A stretch of DNA of 64,000 bases from Druceiella hillmani. Taxonomy: Eukaryota; Arthropoda; Insecta; Lepidoptera; Hepialidae. The stretch is from positions 24,784,501 through 24,848,500 of the forward strand of contig JAYKKI010000015.1 of assembly GCA_039881145.1 (NCBI GenBank). The letters are read 5' to 3'. Shown here piece after piece: positions 34,914 to 47,935 of the stretch (positions are counted from its first letter, which is position 1; every line of letters begins with the position of its first letter). The notes below the pieces were generated by a model that had not been told where the DNA came from, made no database searches, and saw nothing but the letters and a program-made list of their open reading frames with translations. Position numbers and translations under genes: made by a program.

Positions 34914-37680
34914 AACATTATTTCATAACTTTTTTGCTAACACCGAAAACAAAAATTAAAATGTGTAAACAATTGTTTTTGAGTATATTTCTCTATATAT
35001 CGAAGATTATCTACTGAAATCTTACAAACCGCACAAAAATTTTACTGTAATATCAATTGCTCTTATATACAATGAAAATTATAATAGGAATGATTATAGT
35101 AAAAATATAAAAATAACCGACGAAGTAAATTACAAATTAACGGTACAAATATCTTCCTTCATGCTTTCAAATTCCGTCTAAAAGTATGATAGTTGCAAAA
35201 TATACCATTCTTATTTTAAGTCTTACAAAATTAATGATTATCTCAAAGCTATTTCACAAACAATTTCAGAACTGAAACAAGAGGGAAACGACGAGTTTTG
35301 TTGATGTCAGCATCAAACAATAGATTTGTATTTGCTTTAAATATCATCATGTAAACAACATATTTGAATGAACTCTATTTTAGTACTTAAAAATACCAAA
35401 ATTGGTTAAAAACAACCCCCAGATGGAATATGTAATCTACACACGTAAGGATTAAACCAATGTTTATTTTAGTGTTTAGCTATTATTTCACGAAACTCAG
35501 GTTCCCGTTCAGAGGTGGAGTGTGCAATCAGGTCTACTCGTGTGCGTTATTGTCTTATGAACCCCAAACGTATTTGACAAGTTTAACAATAAAGGATTAA
35601 TTTGACTGCGTCAGCACCAAAAAAAACTTAGAGGTTTCCATTTATAGAAAATGTATGTTAATCTTAACTGTACATTCTGTACTCATTCATATTTCATTGT
35701 TAAATTAATCTAAATTAGAATTTAAATAAGGTTTAAGTTGCTAATAATTTACGCAACATTACACTGGTAAGATGGCGTATCAAGTTAGGAAATCGTGGGT
35801 TTTCTGCAGAAATGTAAATATATTATCTATGTTATGAGAGATAAAAATATATTATATGCGAAACTGTACCATTATGTTTCTCAAAGAAATTACTAGTGTT
35901 ATAAGCTTATTTAATTTGCATACTCTTTTTAATGCTTCACGAAAGAAGCTAGGTTCCAATTGAAATACTTAAAAATACTAAATGATAATTTTTTGTTAAT
36001 ACCAATAATAAAAATTACAATGTGGAAACAATTGTGTTTATTTACAAATTACAAAGTAGGCAATTTTTTGTTTTCTGAGCCGAGTATATTGGGAAATTAA
36101 GATTTGACAAATATGGTGTCAAACGCATCAATTTGGTGACGCCGGTCACTAGTTACTATACATAACGCTTACAAAATATAGTCCAACTCACGTTAGCTTG
36201 TCTCGTTCTATCTGTCTTTCTGTATTTTCGGGATAATCTTGGAAACTGCTACACAGATTTTAATGTTTGTAACTTTACCTTTCGCGTCTCTAGAGATAGG
36301 TTTTTGTGTAATAAATAATGCTACATCATGTGAAATAAATGAGAAATGGCGAGTTTTTCAAAATGAAACCATTTTGAAAACGTTTGGCCAAGCAATAAAT
36401 AATTATATTCTTCCTGAATTTGACGCACCAACTCATTTCAGTTCAGTCGATGTATCATCAAACTAACAAAGTGTTTATTTTCCAATAGAATTTTTAAACG
36501 CTTGTGGGAATCCGTCTCACAAACTTATATAAAAGTTGTTTATAAGGATTTCCTAACTTATGAATATATATATATACCAAGCTATCAAAGTTATCAAAAT
36601 ATATTTTATACTAAATAAATTTAGATACTATTTTCCGTGTAGATCAAGAAATTAAAAAATATGTTTAAAATTTTAGTTTAAAACTTATTCCATTTAGAAG
36701 TTTCAAGCCCCTGACAAACGGACGTGTTAGCGGCATTCTCATGTAGGTTTCTAGGACGACACTTTAGGATGGTAACGAAGTTAAATACAATGTATATGAT
36801 ACATTAAATATGAATATTTTCTATTACTAAATACTCGCGGAATCCTGAAATTGTAAATGGATATGTGCTTAATCTTTTTGTAAACTTACTTGATATTTTT
36901 TTTGATATTTTGTTTGTATTGGTAACTAAAGTGGTTTTTAAATTACCATTTTGCTTTTAGTCACAGATGTACTGATCAGATTATTTGTACTTATATTACT
37001 TATTGTTTCTCTAGAGGATACGTGGAGTGGGGAAACATTTTGATTTGTCGCATGAGACTTGTTTTATTTTGACTTAAATGCCAATAATGTACATCAAACG
37101 ATGCTACCCGTACTTAAGAACAAACAACGTGTACAGTAAAACTGGTAAAATTTGTTACGACACTACAGATTCACCATCTAAAAATCAATGTAGCTTTGAA
37201 GCTAGTTTTCTGAAATTTTCGAGGAACAAATACAAAAACATCTTTTAACCGTGGGGCTCATTTTCGATAGTTTACTGCATAAACGATTTTATTTCGATGA
37301 TTTATTCTAGAAATATTTTTAATGGTTTATTTTATAAATATAATTTTATTTTGATCTTCGGAAACGAACAGAATGGTTCACAATTCGAAACTAAGGAATA
37401 TTTTAAAGTAAATCGGTTTTGTGTCATTAAAAATATTATGTGTGTATTTCATAAGTAATTATTAATTTAGAAAAGAATTCATAAGGAATTTTCATCGCCT
37501 AATATAATTACTAAAATAAATTTTAAAAAATGTATTTTAAATTGTGAATTATAAAATATATGTTAAAGGAGATCGTAACAAGATCGAGACTATTTAATTA
37601 AAAACGTCAAATTTAATAGAGCACTTTAGCGTTTCATTTAACTTTTCTTAACTCGACACCGTGAAATCCTTTTGTGGATT
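34913..37680. other. AT-rich stretch with a TE-like segment
   Basis: Near 36190-36300 the text CTATCTGTCTTTCTGTATTT, then GGAAACTGCTACACAGATTTTAATG, resembles a formula often seen in decayed arthropod mobile elements. A similar formula recurs near 39800. The 75-codon frame at 36239 begins at TTG, follows this formula and is unrecognised. Nothing else gene-like was seen. Confidence 0.4.
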
Positions 37681-37811
37681 TACGTCAGTTGTGGTTCGTA
37701 TAAAAGTAAATAAACAATACTGCTCGGGACCATTGTTTGTGTGTCGGTCGTCGTTAAGTCGTTAAGGCTCTCCTTGCTTCTTTGTGTTATTATTGGTTGG
37801 AGATACATTTT
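37681..37811 (+). promoter_or_regulatory. Candidate TATA-type promoter and non-coding first exon
   Basis: TATAAAAG at 37699-37706 is preceded by a CRE-like TACGTCA at 37681-37687. It is followed 25-30 bp later by a GC-richer stretch (GTGTCGGTCGTCG...) that ends in TTTT|GTGAGT, a donor-like site near 37811. No coding exon downstream was identified. The combination is suggestive only. Confidence 0.25.
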
Positions 37812-39977
37812 GTGAGTTGACACCCTCTCGGTTTTTTTCATTTATTTTTATTGTCTCGTAAAAAGAACATACGACTGCTACGTGTAAACATTTGGAACGG
37901 TAATAGAACTGGAGAAATATTGTAATCTTCCGAGGAATCCAAATTCCGTTTCTGATGAAAATTGATGAATATACATCGAATATAGGGTTTAAAAATATAC
38001 GAAAATAAATAAATATCTGCGTGTGGTGAGTTGAGATATGAGATTAAACGTCCAAATCGCTAATCTTACTTGGATAAAATGTAGGATTTTCGTCTTACCT
38101 CTAAGTGTTTTAATTTTTCGAATTTTGGAATTTCAATAGTGTATATCAAGAAATATTATTATAGAAATATTAAATAATTGTTCCCATCAAAAAAATTCCT
38201 GTGACTTTATAAATTAATTGTGATTTTAATAGTACTTCTTAAGTTATTTTAACACGGTATAAATTGTTTTCTCGGAAAGAATCCAACGATCACGCCTGTC
38301 ACAAAGCTCAAGTAAATAGTAGTAGTTGTACTGAAGGGATTTACTGTGGGGTATTGCACGGTACGCATTGAGCTGCAACGCTCATTTAAAAACAGCAGAT
38401 CTTCGATGCTCACTATTCAAGCACGCAGTATCCCCATATAGTCAAGTCTGAGGAGCTAAAAGTCTAGGTTCAATGGCACACTTAATGTTTCACACTAACA
38501 ATAATATAATAATAATTTAAGTAAGTAGTAACGCTGAGCAATCAAGACTGAGCAGTTAGAATCCGAAGTTCAATAACAGAACCTTTGTTTAAGATGGGCA
38601 ATAATTTAAAAAAAGTAGATCTGCTAGTATAGTCTCACAGCATAGGCAGCATAAGGATTTAGGTATCAAAAGTTTAAATTATCATAATATTATATTCACA
38701 GGAACTGAATAGATGTAATAAGTTTTATGAGAATCGGTTAAGTAGAAGAAGTTGAAAAATTGATCGCAAAATTTGAACCAACGACAATAACATTACAGGA
38801 GACGTGTAGCTAAATAAATCCATATAAAATATGTCTTCGTGCCTCTGTAAGTTCCTAATAATTATCCTTATTACTTTTTTTTATTTTCTATGTTTAAACT
38901 CTTCACTGAAGAATTTCTGTCACCACCTTTCGACTCCATCATTCCTAAAGAGCAAATTTATATCAGCCATAGTCGTGTTTTATTTTTTTGTTCATTATAA
39001 TCATTAGGTCTATATTAAAAACTCAAACGACGAATAGCACCTATGCTTTTCAGTGTTGAGGAATTGTATGATGTATCTAGTGTATCTTTTCTAGGAGTAT
39101 ATCCTACCAAATAAAAAAAGAAACTTTAAATTTGTTTTTATTAATGCTAGACATATATGTAATATACACGAAAAATCCATTCGAATTGGGAACTTCGCCG
39201 TTTTTTGAAGTCTGTTAAAAATGTAAATATATTAAAATATATTGGCAACGCGGACGGATCCGGGAAAAGACTAGTATTGGAAAAAATAGAGATAATAAGG
39301 AATCTTAATTCATTTTAAACTAACAGCTACCGGACAAATATCCACATACCGCTTACACTCTAACGCTTATCGACGGTAACAACTGAAGTAGTGGCTTTGA
39401 ATAATGGATATCCTGTCTTATGTATTTATGTTTTAAACCTAATTCCGACTAGACATAATAAGCTGTAGTTTGTTGTAATAATATTTATAATCCCTACTTC
39501 AATATACCGTGCATACCATCAGATCCGTACAGATTGAAATACTCCATTATGACAGCTAATATAGTTTTATTTGGCCGCTGTATATCCATCTGTTAGAGGC
39601 ATCTAGCTCCTAAGTGGAATAAAATACATAATTAAATTTTACACATGTGTTTACTTTTGATCCAAAACTGTAAATCGCCTTATAAACATTTGCAATTTTA
39701 TTTAGAATTGGCGTGACTGTACATTTAAATTATTTACGAAAAAATAATTTAGACGGACCGTAACATATATAATAGAATGTAAAAATATAGTTATTGGAAT
39801 GTTTGTTTTTCTGTCTGTTTGAACGCGAATTAAACTACTGATCCAATAGAGACGGAATGTTTTGAAAAACATAAGGTTCGATTTAAAAAAACATTATTTA
39901 TTTTATTTCAAACGAAGTTAATGGAAGTTAACGTTGAATATATTTGGCGTTAATTTTGTAGAAATTCGTTATTCACG
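37812..39977. other. AT-rich stretch with weak TE-like repeats
   Basis: Near 38445-38600 two blocks (AGTCTGAGGAGCTAAAAGTC and AGACTGAGCAGTTAGAATCC) form a diverged direct repeat. Around 39800-39860 TTTCTGTCTGTTTGAACGCG, followed by ACTGATCCAATAGAGACGGAATG, resembles mobile-element filler. No gene is recognised. Confidence 0.4.
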
Positions 39978-40194
39978 ATTAAATGAAACTACGTGATGTA
40001 GTATTTACTTCTACTTTCTTTAAGTTCTTTACCACGACCTAGGTTTCATTGTAGTACAACATCTTCAGGTGGGCTATTAGTAAAGATCTTTTCTAATAGC
40101 CCACCTGAAGGTATTGTAATACAACGAAAACTAGGTCATGGTAAAGAACTTAAAAAAAGTAGAAATAATACTACATCACGTAGTTTCATTTAAT
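39978..40194. mobile_element. Foldback (long-arm palindromic) element
   Basis: Arms of 103 and 102 bp (39978-40080 and 40093-40194) are reverse complements at about 88% by eye, separated by 12 bp. The outer ends share ATTAAATGAAACTACGTGAT, the inner ends GGTGGGCTATTAG. Within each arm is the motif ACCTGAAG...GAAACCTAGGTCGTGGTAAAG (as read on the minus strand of the left arm). The size and structure are those of a foldback MITE. No clear target duplication was identified. Confidence 0.75.
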
Positions 40195-40309
40195 TGGGAA
40201 TTTAACATTTTCGGAAATTCTTTTCTATTACATTCGTTCAACAATAACAAATATTTACCTAGCTGCTCGATGCGTAGTAAATACACAAATGTATAGTGTA
40301 TCCATGTAC

Positions 40310-41100
40310 ATCAATAGCGAACCCAACCAAACAATACCAAACTCAACCCAAACCAATCCAATATGAAGCAAACTCAATCCGTATTGGACTGAGTTTGAAA
40401 GCAAAAAAAAAACAAAATACAACTTAACCAAAACCCAATTCAAAGTAAACCCAACCCACATCAAAGTAAATCCAACTCTACACACCCCGACTCTACCCAA
40501 AACAAATCCAACCCAAGTCAATCCAGCCCAAAATAAGCCCAAATCAATTCCGAACAAATCTAATCCGACCCAACACAGATCAACCCATAACCAATCAAAA
40601 CAAAAATAATCCAATTCTACATAACCAAATCCAAAGCAAACCCGACCTAATCGAATCCAATCCTACATAAAGCAACGTAATGCAACGTAATACCAATTCA
40701 ACGTAATACCAACCGACTCAATTTAAAGTAAAATCCAAAACAACACGAGAATAGTATACCCAACCCAACCAAACCAAATCAAACCCACTCGAGCCACACC
40801 AAACATAACCCAAACCAATCCAACCCAACAAAACCTAGCCCGACCCAATTCAATCCAACCCAATTCAAAGTAGGCGCAAACCAATAATAGCAAACTCAAC
40901 CCAACTCAACTTAACCTAAACCCAAAAGAACCCAATCCAACCCAATTCAACCTAAAACCAATTCAACCATATTCAGCCCTATTAAATCCAACCTAATCCA
41001 ACCTAACCTAACCTACTCCAAAACAAACCAAAGATACTCCGATCCAACTCAGTCCAACCCGACCTAATTCAACCTAACCTAACCCACTCCAAAACAGTAG
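40310..41100. repeat. Degenerate G-free pentamer array (CCAAC/CCAAT/CCTAA type)
   Basis: About 780 bp whose plus strand is almost devoid of G. It is built from CCAAC, CCAAT, AACCC and CCTAA-like units, including runs of CCTAACCTAACCTA near 41003 and 41073. A block ending CTCCAAAACA recurs about 70 bp apart at the right end, so a higher-order unit may exist. The minus strand is rich in GGGTTGGG-like runs. CCTAA is the complement of the common insect telomere repeat TTAGG; the relation is an inference. The 119-codon minus frame here (Leu/Gly/Val/Trp-rich) is a repeat artefact. Confidence 0.85.
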
Positions 41101-41514
41101 GTAAAGTAAGCCAATAGCTATTTGAAAAATCAGTATTACTTCCATTTCCGTAAAACTCAGTGTAAGATGTAATATAAAGTAAATTTGATGCTGTGACAAA
41201 GTATGTTCCGCGGTAAGCTATACGAAATGTTTGTGTAATCTTTCACCTCAGACAAAATTTGACAGATGGATATCGATGTGCACTATAAATATTCACAGCT
41301 TTCTCGTATTGAGCATATGTGGATATTTATATGTATATGTATTTGTCTACTGACTTTGAAGACATATTATTCGCACAAAAATGTATATAACTTTCACAGT
41401 TCAATTCGTAACTTTACGTTTGCCATAATGAATTTGACATACTTTATCTACAGATTTTAATTGAACCGCACCTGAATGGTTTTGATTATTTATTACCCTG
41501 AATTACCCTAAATT

Positions 41515-41645
41515 CCTTTGAAGGCGCGGCGCACCGCGAGGAGCCGTGTTCGATTCCCAGCCGTTCGTCAAGCGGGGCTGGACTGTTGTTATGGTTCGCT
41601 GTAAGAGACAGTTCTCGTGCAATAAGTCCGCAGTGTGTATAAGTT
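41515..41645 (+). repeat. Possible tRNA-derived SINE fragment
   Basis: A GC-rich patch carries GTGTTCGATTCCCAGCC at about 41548-41564, a good match to a polymerase III B box within a partly paired T arm. No A box is recognised upstream. Downstream sequence (GCTGGACTGTTGTTATGG...) would be the SINE body. Only one copy is in the window, so repetitiveness cannot be tested here. Confidence 0.4.
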
Positions 41646-42301
41646 AAATACATTGAAGTAGGTAAATACACGGATTAATACTTATATTTTAAAAATGTTT
41701 CTTAGAGATATTTGAAATTATTATTACATCAAATGTCAAAGTTACCAACAACGTATATATGTTAACGTTGTGTATTTAATTTACATCTTACTATAAAATT
41801 AACATGTTAATTATAAATATTATAAGGCCCTTTGAAAGAAAATTATTTGTAAAGCAGACAGCAAATGAAATGGATACCATACACGTCATAGCTTATTAAA
41901 GCAAGCCCGGATTTTAGACTCTCTGTCTGCACGTGGTACGCTATCATCGTAGGTTACGATGATGGTATACAGCTTCATCATCATAGCCTATTCTACTGAA
42001 AATTAAGTTAAAAGTTAAATATAAAATAGCTCTCCATTATACATTTCCAAAGAAAATTTTCCTGGTTAAGCGTTATCGAATCCTTATCGATCTATTGCCA
42101 AACATCTGAGTTGAGATATGAATATTTGCGTGAAATCATGATCAATAAGATTACAATTTTTTGATTACATAGCCACTGTCGCTGATATTAGTAAAGAAAC
42201 ATTACTCATTACCGACGCATTAAGTTGAAGCTATAGCTGGTCAATATCTGCATAATTTATGGAAAGGATACGAATATAAGAGTATTTAGTAAGAAAGTAT
42301 A

Positions 42302-42601
42302 TTAAAATTTTGTTATGAAATTAAAAAAAAATATGTTAAGGCGGTTTGGTAACATTGAACGATTGACCATATACACGTGTATTAAATGAAGAGAGAAAAC
42401 CAAACTAACGTTAAAGGTAAAAAAACTGTTAAATGCAACGGTTTCTATATCAGAAATATTTGTAATGGTAAACCCACAACATTTATTATTTAAACCATAT
42501 AAATAAACTTTTACATTTTTATTCGTTGTTGGCAAAAAAATACAAATATCGGTATTGTCGTAAGAAATAAATACCATAATACAACACTCTTCATTCCGCA
42601 T
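42302..42601 (-). other. 99-codon open frame, unrecognised
   Basis: The longest non-repeat minus frame in this part of the window, from an ATG to a stop. Its composition (Asn, Ile, Phe, Ser, Cys-rich) is what AT-rich DNA yields by chance. No signal peptide, domain or repeat is evident. I do not consider it a supported gene. Confidence 0.12.
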
Positions 42602-42719
42602 TATTACACCTGTGACTGGCTGTCAGATAAATAAAACATTGTTTATTGAATTAATTACGTGTTGGGAACGTAATCATATTCTTCATAGTACGTTTAGTTA
42701 CAAACGGCGATACTCATTA

Positions 42720-42860
42720 ATCAAAATGAGCCGGAAGATTTCATTGGCGCGAACGGCGTACGTCGTACCTCGTTCATTGATCGCGTAATAATGCTTCGAT
42801 GGAGTTTATGGTAAATAGCTAATACTCGATTGTCGTTCATAGAGGCGTATATAAGCGTGC
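42720..42860 (+). promoter_or_regulatory. Candidate TATA-type promoter region
   Basis: TATATAAG at 42848-42855 is preceded by a GC-richer stretch with GGCGTACGTCGTACC (42757-42771 region), which is partly self-complementary. No downstream exon is recognised. TATA-like strings are common in this AT-rich window. Confidence 0.2.
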
Positions 42861-43041
42861 TCTTTATAACTTTTCAATGAATAAAATTCTTACCAATAAA
42901 TGTTAAGGAGCTTCTGCCATCGCTGCATTTAGTAAATTATAGTGAGTGAATTACCTATAAATTTCAATGTAAAGACTAAACATTTACGAAATCGATTATT
43001 ACAATAATTGCTTTTGGTCTTATGAATTTTTATTTTATATT

Positions 43042-43135
43042 TATGATCTTCAAATACTTTGCCTCATATTTAATTAATAATTTCAATATTTTAAATTCAT
43101 GTTATCTATTGTGTCTGTTTCTAAAAATTAGGAGA
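43042..43135 (+). repeat. Diverged direct repeat, copy 1
   Basis: CTTCAAATACTTTGCCTCATA, then ATTTCAATATTTTAAATT, then TTATCTATTGTGTCTGTT. It matches 43393-43478 at about 80% by eye. Confidence 0.6.
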
Positions 43136-43392
43136 TTTAGATTATAATTAAATTTAATTAGATTACTAGATATTTTAATTTAAAAGAAAAAGGAAATTTA
43201 ATGTGTATAATTTATACATAGAAAGAGACATCAATAAATTTCCTAAAAGAAAAATGCCACATTCGCCGTGTATGAATGATTATTTGGAGACACTGCTTGG
43301 GTTATTTTTTTGAAATCTTATGGAATTTTTTTTAAGTATCTTAGTATGAAATATTATTGTTATAATTCAGGCATACCATAAATAATGGTTTT

Positions 43393-43478
43393 TCTTCTTC
43401 AAATACCTTTTCTCATACTTAATGAATGATTTCAATATTTTAAATTTACGTCATCTGTTGTGTCTATTCCTAATAATA
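43393..43478 (+). repeat. Diverged direct repeat, copy 2
   Basis: Second copy, about 350 bp downstream of the first. The plus frame at 43460-43729 (89 codons) starts inside it and is unrecognised. Confidence 0.6.
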
Positions 43479-44106
43479 AAGAAAAGATGCTTCAATATAA
43501 AAAAATGGACTTTTATATTGTTGAAGCTTGCTGTTTATTTAAAAAGTTTTACTTTTTTGTTTTTAATATCCACTTAAGCGATTCAGTTTTCTGTTTCTAC
43601 TTAAGCGATATAGTTTTTAGTATATTACTGTTTATTAAGCTTCAAATGAAGCGAAAAAATATTACAAAGTTTAAACCGTTATTAACTACTCCATTCACAA
43701 AGAAACGCATGAAAGTAAAGAATTTTTGAGAATTTTTTTTTTAATTACGACAGTGAAAAATAAATTATTTCATTTCCTCAAAATACGTAAGAAATTGATT
43801 AAATCCCCTTTTTGTAAATTTTTTATTTATGGAGTTTTCACAAATTCAATCATGATATTAAAAATTGCATAAACTGAATAAACCTGTCAAGTAGGTATAC
43901 TATTTGCAACAAGAGGGTACCACATAAATTTATTTACAAATTTTAATAATTGATTTTAATTTTTAAAAGGTAAGTATATTGCCCGTTACAATTTGGCTTT
44001 TTCTACTGGAGTAAAACGTACCATATTTGAAAAATATTATTATTCACTATGTAATTATAAAAATATTTTACCTAGTATGCCTTTAAAGAAAAAATACATA
44101 AAAATA

Positions 44107-44111
44107 TGTAT

Positions 44112-44182
<71 letters not shown>

Positions 44183-44196
44183 TATATATATATACA
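44107..44196. repeat. (TA)n microsatellite
   Basis: About 90 bp of TA repeat with ACA interruptions. The frame across it is an artefact. Confidence 0.95.
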
Positions 44197-45152
44197 CTAG
44201 CAGTGGCGACTAGCATAGAGTTTACAAGAACTTATTACATGCCCCATTACATATGATAAGTTGGTCTATTATGACATGTAAACTAGTAGAACCTATTTAG
44301 CTATGATATCTATCATTTTAATTTTGTTGTAGATACTACTATTATGAATACTTTTCCGAAATTCAAAAATTATGGTTTGCCTGGTAGGGTAGGTGACTTT
44401 AAAGCTTAATCTGGATTCGGTATCGTAAGTATTCATTGCATACCCCCAATATTTTTGAAATATGTTTATGTTGAATGATGTTTTTAACAATATACTACAC
44501 AACGATTGTCACGTACAGATGGGAGACAGACAGAAGGACAGATATATTTTACTACAGTAACTCTTCACGTTAAGCATCCAAGATCTACAATATAATTGTA
44601 GTATGTACACAGCTATTTATGAGGTTATTACCATTTTTAAACCCCCACATATCACACATGTAGGTTCATATCGGCTTTTGTTTATAGTTAATAGTTTTAT
44701 TCTCAACAGGGGTTTGCAAATCGGCCCCGAATTTGCTCTTCATAAATTTTAATTTATGCCGAGAATTATTATATATATTTAGCAATTTCCTTATTCTAAG
44801 AACAACTTTTCTTTCAATATCAAGTATACTCGTATGTCTGTGAGTTACGATATTTAATTAAGAACATAGTTATAAAAGATTTAATGAATTTACACTGCTA
44901 AAAATATTCTGGGTTAAAGACTAACTAAGATTACTTAGTACGACTGACAATACATAGATTAAATGGTAAAATACCTTATTAACATCAAAAACGAGGATAG
45001 AAATTTTACAAATATATGATCGAGTATAAATATAGAAATCGCCCAGGAAATATCTAGAATGATGATTTCTAATAACAGTTTTTGTAAATATGGAAAAAGC
45101 GGCGATGAGTCGTATGACATTAATTCTGGACATTAAATCAATTACATGGGCC

Positions 45153-45237
45153 AAGAAAAAATCTAACACAGAAAAATTAAAAGTATTAGTAACTTGTCGT
45201 AAGAAAAAATCTAACACAGAAAAATTAAAAGTATTAG
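45153..45237. repeat. Perfect 37-bp direct repeat, two copies
   Basis: Copies at 45153-45189 and 45201-45237 (AAGAAAAAATCTAACACAG, then AAAAATTAAAAGTATTAG) are identical, with an 11-bp spacer and a period of 48 bp. The minus frame across it (44921-45217) is partly created by this duplication. Confidence 0.9.
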
Positions 45238-46094
45238 ACCGTTAAATAAGTCGTTCATAAATAAACATATATCCAGAATAACCTTTATTAAGCAAATCAA
45301 AATCTCAAATCAAAATCAACAGATCTAAACAAGATTGGGAACAATCAAGAAAATTGAAAATTCAAAAATTTATCATCGTGCCAGTGATATAATTTTTTAC
45401 TTTAAATTATAGTTTAGGCGTGTTATGAAAAGATGACGAGAGTGAAATTTTATGGTTCGCGCTACAAAAATTTAGAGGTTGAAGTGGCTCACTAAACGCA
45501 TATTTACATGCGTGTAGTGACTGATACTATATCCATGATAGTTATTGAAGTATTTGTAAATACGCAATACGTGTTTTATATTGATAAAACTCTTAGTTAT
45601 ATCTTGCTTTTAAATAGTATTTTTAGTAATTAAAATTCAATAGTGGTCTATATAATAAAAAAAATATTATTTATTGTGAATATTCGTGATAGAAATAGTG
45701 CTTATGAGCTCTTTAAATTATATGTTAAGCGTGTCTCTCCAAGGGAGGTTAAGTTTCGGTACGTATTTATTTGCATTATAAATTATTACCTTATCATTTA
45801 TCAAATACTTAAAATTAATAAATTTCAATAAATTTTTAACGTATTAATTTATGTTCATTATTAATTAAACTTAGGTTGTTTTTGTAAATTTAACGATTCA
45901 TCGCATACATTTTAATTATTAAAATTTAATTATTTCGTTGAATTTCGTTTTTAACAACCGTATTCATAATCACGGTCCAGTCCTTTTATTATGTTATTTC
46001 CATTAATTATTTGCGTGCTTAAAAACGTTATACTTGTATTATGATAAAAACTATAATTTCTAACGATCGCACATAAGTTAGTCGCCTTTGTAAG

Positions 46095-46535
46095 CCGGTC
46101 GGATCAGGCAGTCAGTCAATTCAGGAAGTCAGTCGGCTCAGTTATTCGGTCGAGCCAGTTTTTCAGTCGAATCAGTTATTCAGTCGATTCACGAAGTCAG
46201 TCGGCTCAATTATTTAGTCAGCTTAGTTATTCAATAGGCTCAGTTATTCAGTGAGCTTACTTACACAGTCGGCTCACTTATTGATCTGGTTCAGGAATTC
46301 AGTCAGTTCAGGAAGTCAATCGGCTCTAGAAGTCAGTCGGCGTAGAAAGTAATTCGGCTCAGAAAGTCATTCGGCTTAAGAAGCCGGAGTTCGGCTAAGA
46401 AAGTCAATCGACTCAAGGAAGCAAGTCGGCTCAGGCAGCCAGTCAGCTCAGGCAGATAGTCGACGCAGGGAGAGAGTTGACAAAGGCAGAAAGTTAGATC
46501 CGTCAGTCAGTCGGCTCAAGCAGACAAATCGATTA
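46095..46535 (+). repeat. Minisatellite with ~16-17-bp unit (GTCGGCTCAG-AAGTCA)
   Basis: About 25 degenerate units on the theme CAGTCGGCTCAGGAAGT / CAGTCGGCTCAGTTATT run over 440 bp. Two unit subtypes alternate in blocks: a TTATT-type in the first half and a GAAGT or GCAG-type in the second. A short run of the same family in the opposite orientation lies at 47936-48010. Confidence 0.9.
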
Positions 46536-47935
46536 GTCATGGCTTGTGTAACTTTCAAAACGATACTAACATTGCCTGGTCCAGTCAATGTTACCGAAGC
46601 ATGCCCATGGCAGAGTTTGTGGCAGTACATTTTGTTAAGTGATTCTGTCTAATTATGGTAATTAAATTCATGGTGATATGAGACAAATCATAAAGACAAC
46701 CTGTAGAATTACAATTCAAAGCATTGTGTTTGTAATATTTTAAATTTTTCCACCAACGCAACAATATAATTATTGTCGCGCTAGTGGAATTGCGTGGATC
46801 ATTGTTGAGAAATTCCTTGAAAGGAATTCGGGTAAAGAGTCACCGCAATTCTCTATATCGCTAAATAATAAAAGGGAATGGGGTAATGGAGTTATAGTTT
46901 ATCTACCCTTCACCGAATACTATATGGGAAGGGACGGCATTACCATAAACTAAATATTTTAACACTCCCACTTAATTAGACCCTCCTGACAGGTGACAAT
47001 TTTCATATTAGTTAAGCTTACACAGTGAGCCTTATTCCAACTTTACTTCTATCTGTTTTCATTTCACCTTAATGTGCTCTTTACATGAATATGCTCTTCC
47101 AATTGTAACAATTTTGACAGGTTTGAGTACTCAATAGGAGATAGTGAGTTAGGGATATTGCAGTATGAGATAGGAGATAGTGTATTAAGTCCTGTTACAA
47201 ATTTGCAAAGACATGTACATAATTTTACCTAAGTCTAAGTTTTACAAATACGATTTAAGCTTTATATCTGGATTTTTTATTTTGTATATCTTTTGGATTT
47301 TATATATCTGAATTTATTTTTTATTCAAATTTTTTTCTTACTTCAAATTCTGCTGCAAAATCGAAAAATCTAAACATCAAATAAAGAACCACGTAGCGTG
47401 TATTTTACTTTGACAGATTCAAACATTTTACCAACATTTAACAACAGTAGCACTAAATCTAGAGTTCATACTTGACAATGTGTGTAAGTTAGAAAATTCA
47501 CAGTTAATAATGAAATTACAGGAAAATTTGCCATTGTTAAAGACTGAATACTGGGTGTTAATATTAATTTAACAATTATTACATTTAAGTAAATTGCTTA
47601 GGTATAATCAGTTGTGTTTGACTCTGACATTCTAATCCCTCCTTGTTTTAGGCCTTTGTCAATATATTTAGATATTGATTTTCTGTACACACATGAATTA
47701 AGTCTATAGTATTTTCATTAAATGTTTCGTTACAAATTTATATTTAATGTGGACATGTTTGAATCTTTTGCGAAACTCACCGGTTTTTATCACACTTACA
47801 GCGCTTGTGTTTTCGATAATCAAGCATATAATATTTGCCTTACATTGACTTATACCGCATGATAATTATTATTTAGTCCTATAGTTACTTTGGTGTCGGA
47901 ATAGACTGCTACGGACACTACTATAGCCACGTCTC
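46536..47935. other. 1.4-kb core between oppositely oriented minisatellites
   Basis: No recognised coding sequence. Stretches such as TGTTGAGAAATTCCTTG (46803 onward), a near-palindromic CCTTGAAAGGAATTC, and AACACTCCCACTTAATTAGACC look like mobile-element DNA but were not identified. AGGAGATAGTG repeats at about 47138 and 47172. It may be the body of an element whose ends are the minisatellite runs. Confidence 0.35.

Noticed and set aside
40255..40614. 119-codon minus-strand ORF (Leu/Gly/Val/Trp-rich)
   Set aside because: Translation of the G-free pentamer array; low complexity with no independent evidence.
46448..46630. 60-codon minus ORF near the minisatellite
   Set aside because: Overlaps the end of the minisatellite and shows no domain; length is expected by chance.
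46800..47000. LTR of a copia-like element
   Set aside because: TGTTG start and LTR-like composition were noted, but no second LTR, primer-binding site or polyprotein is present.
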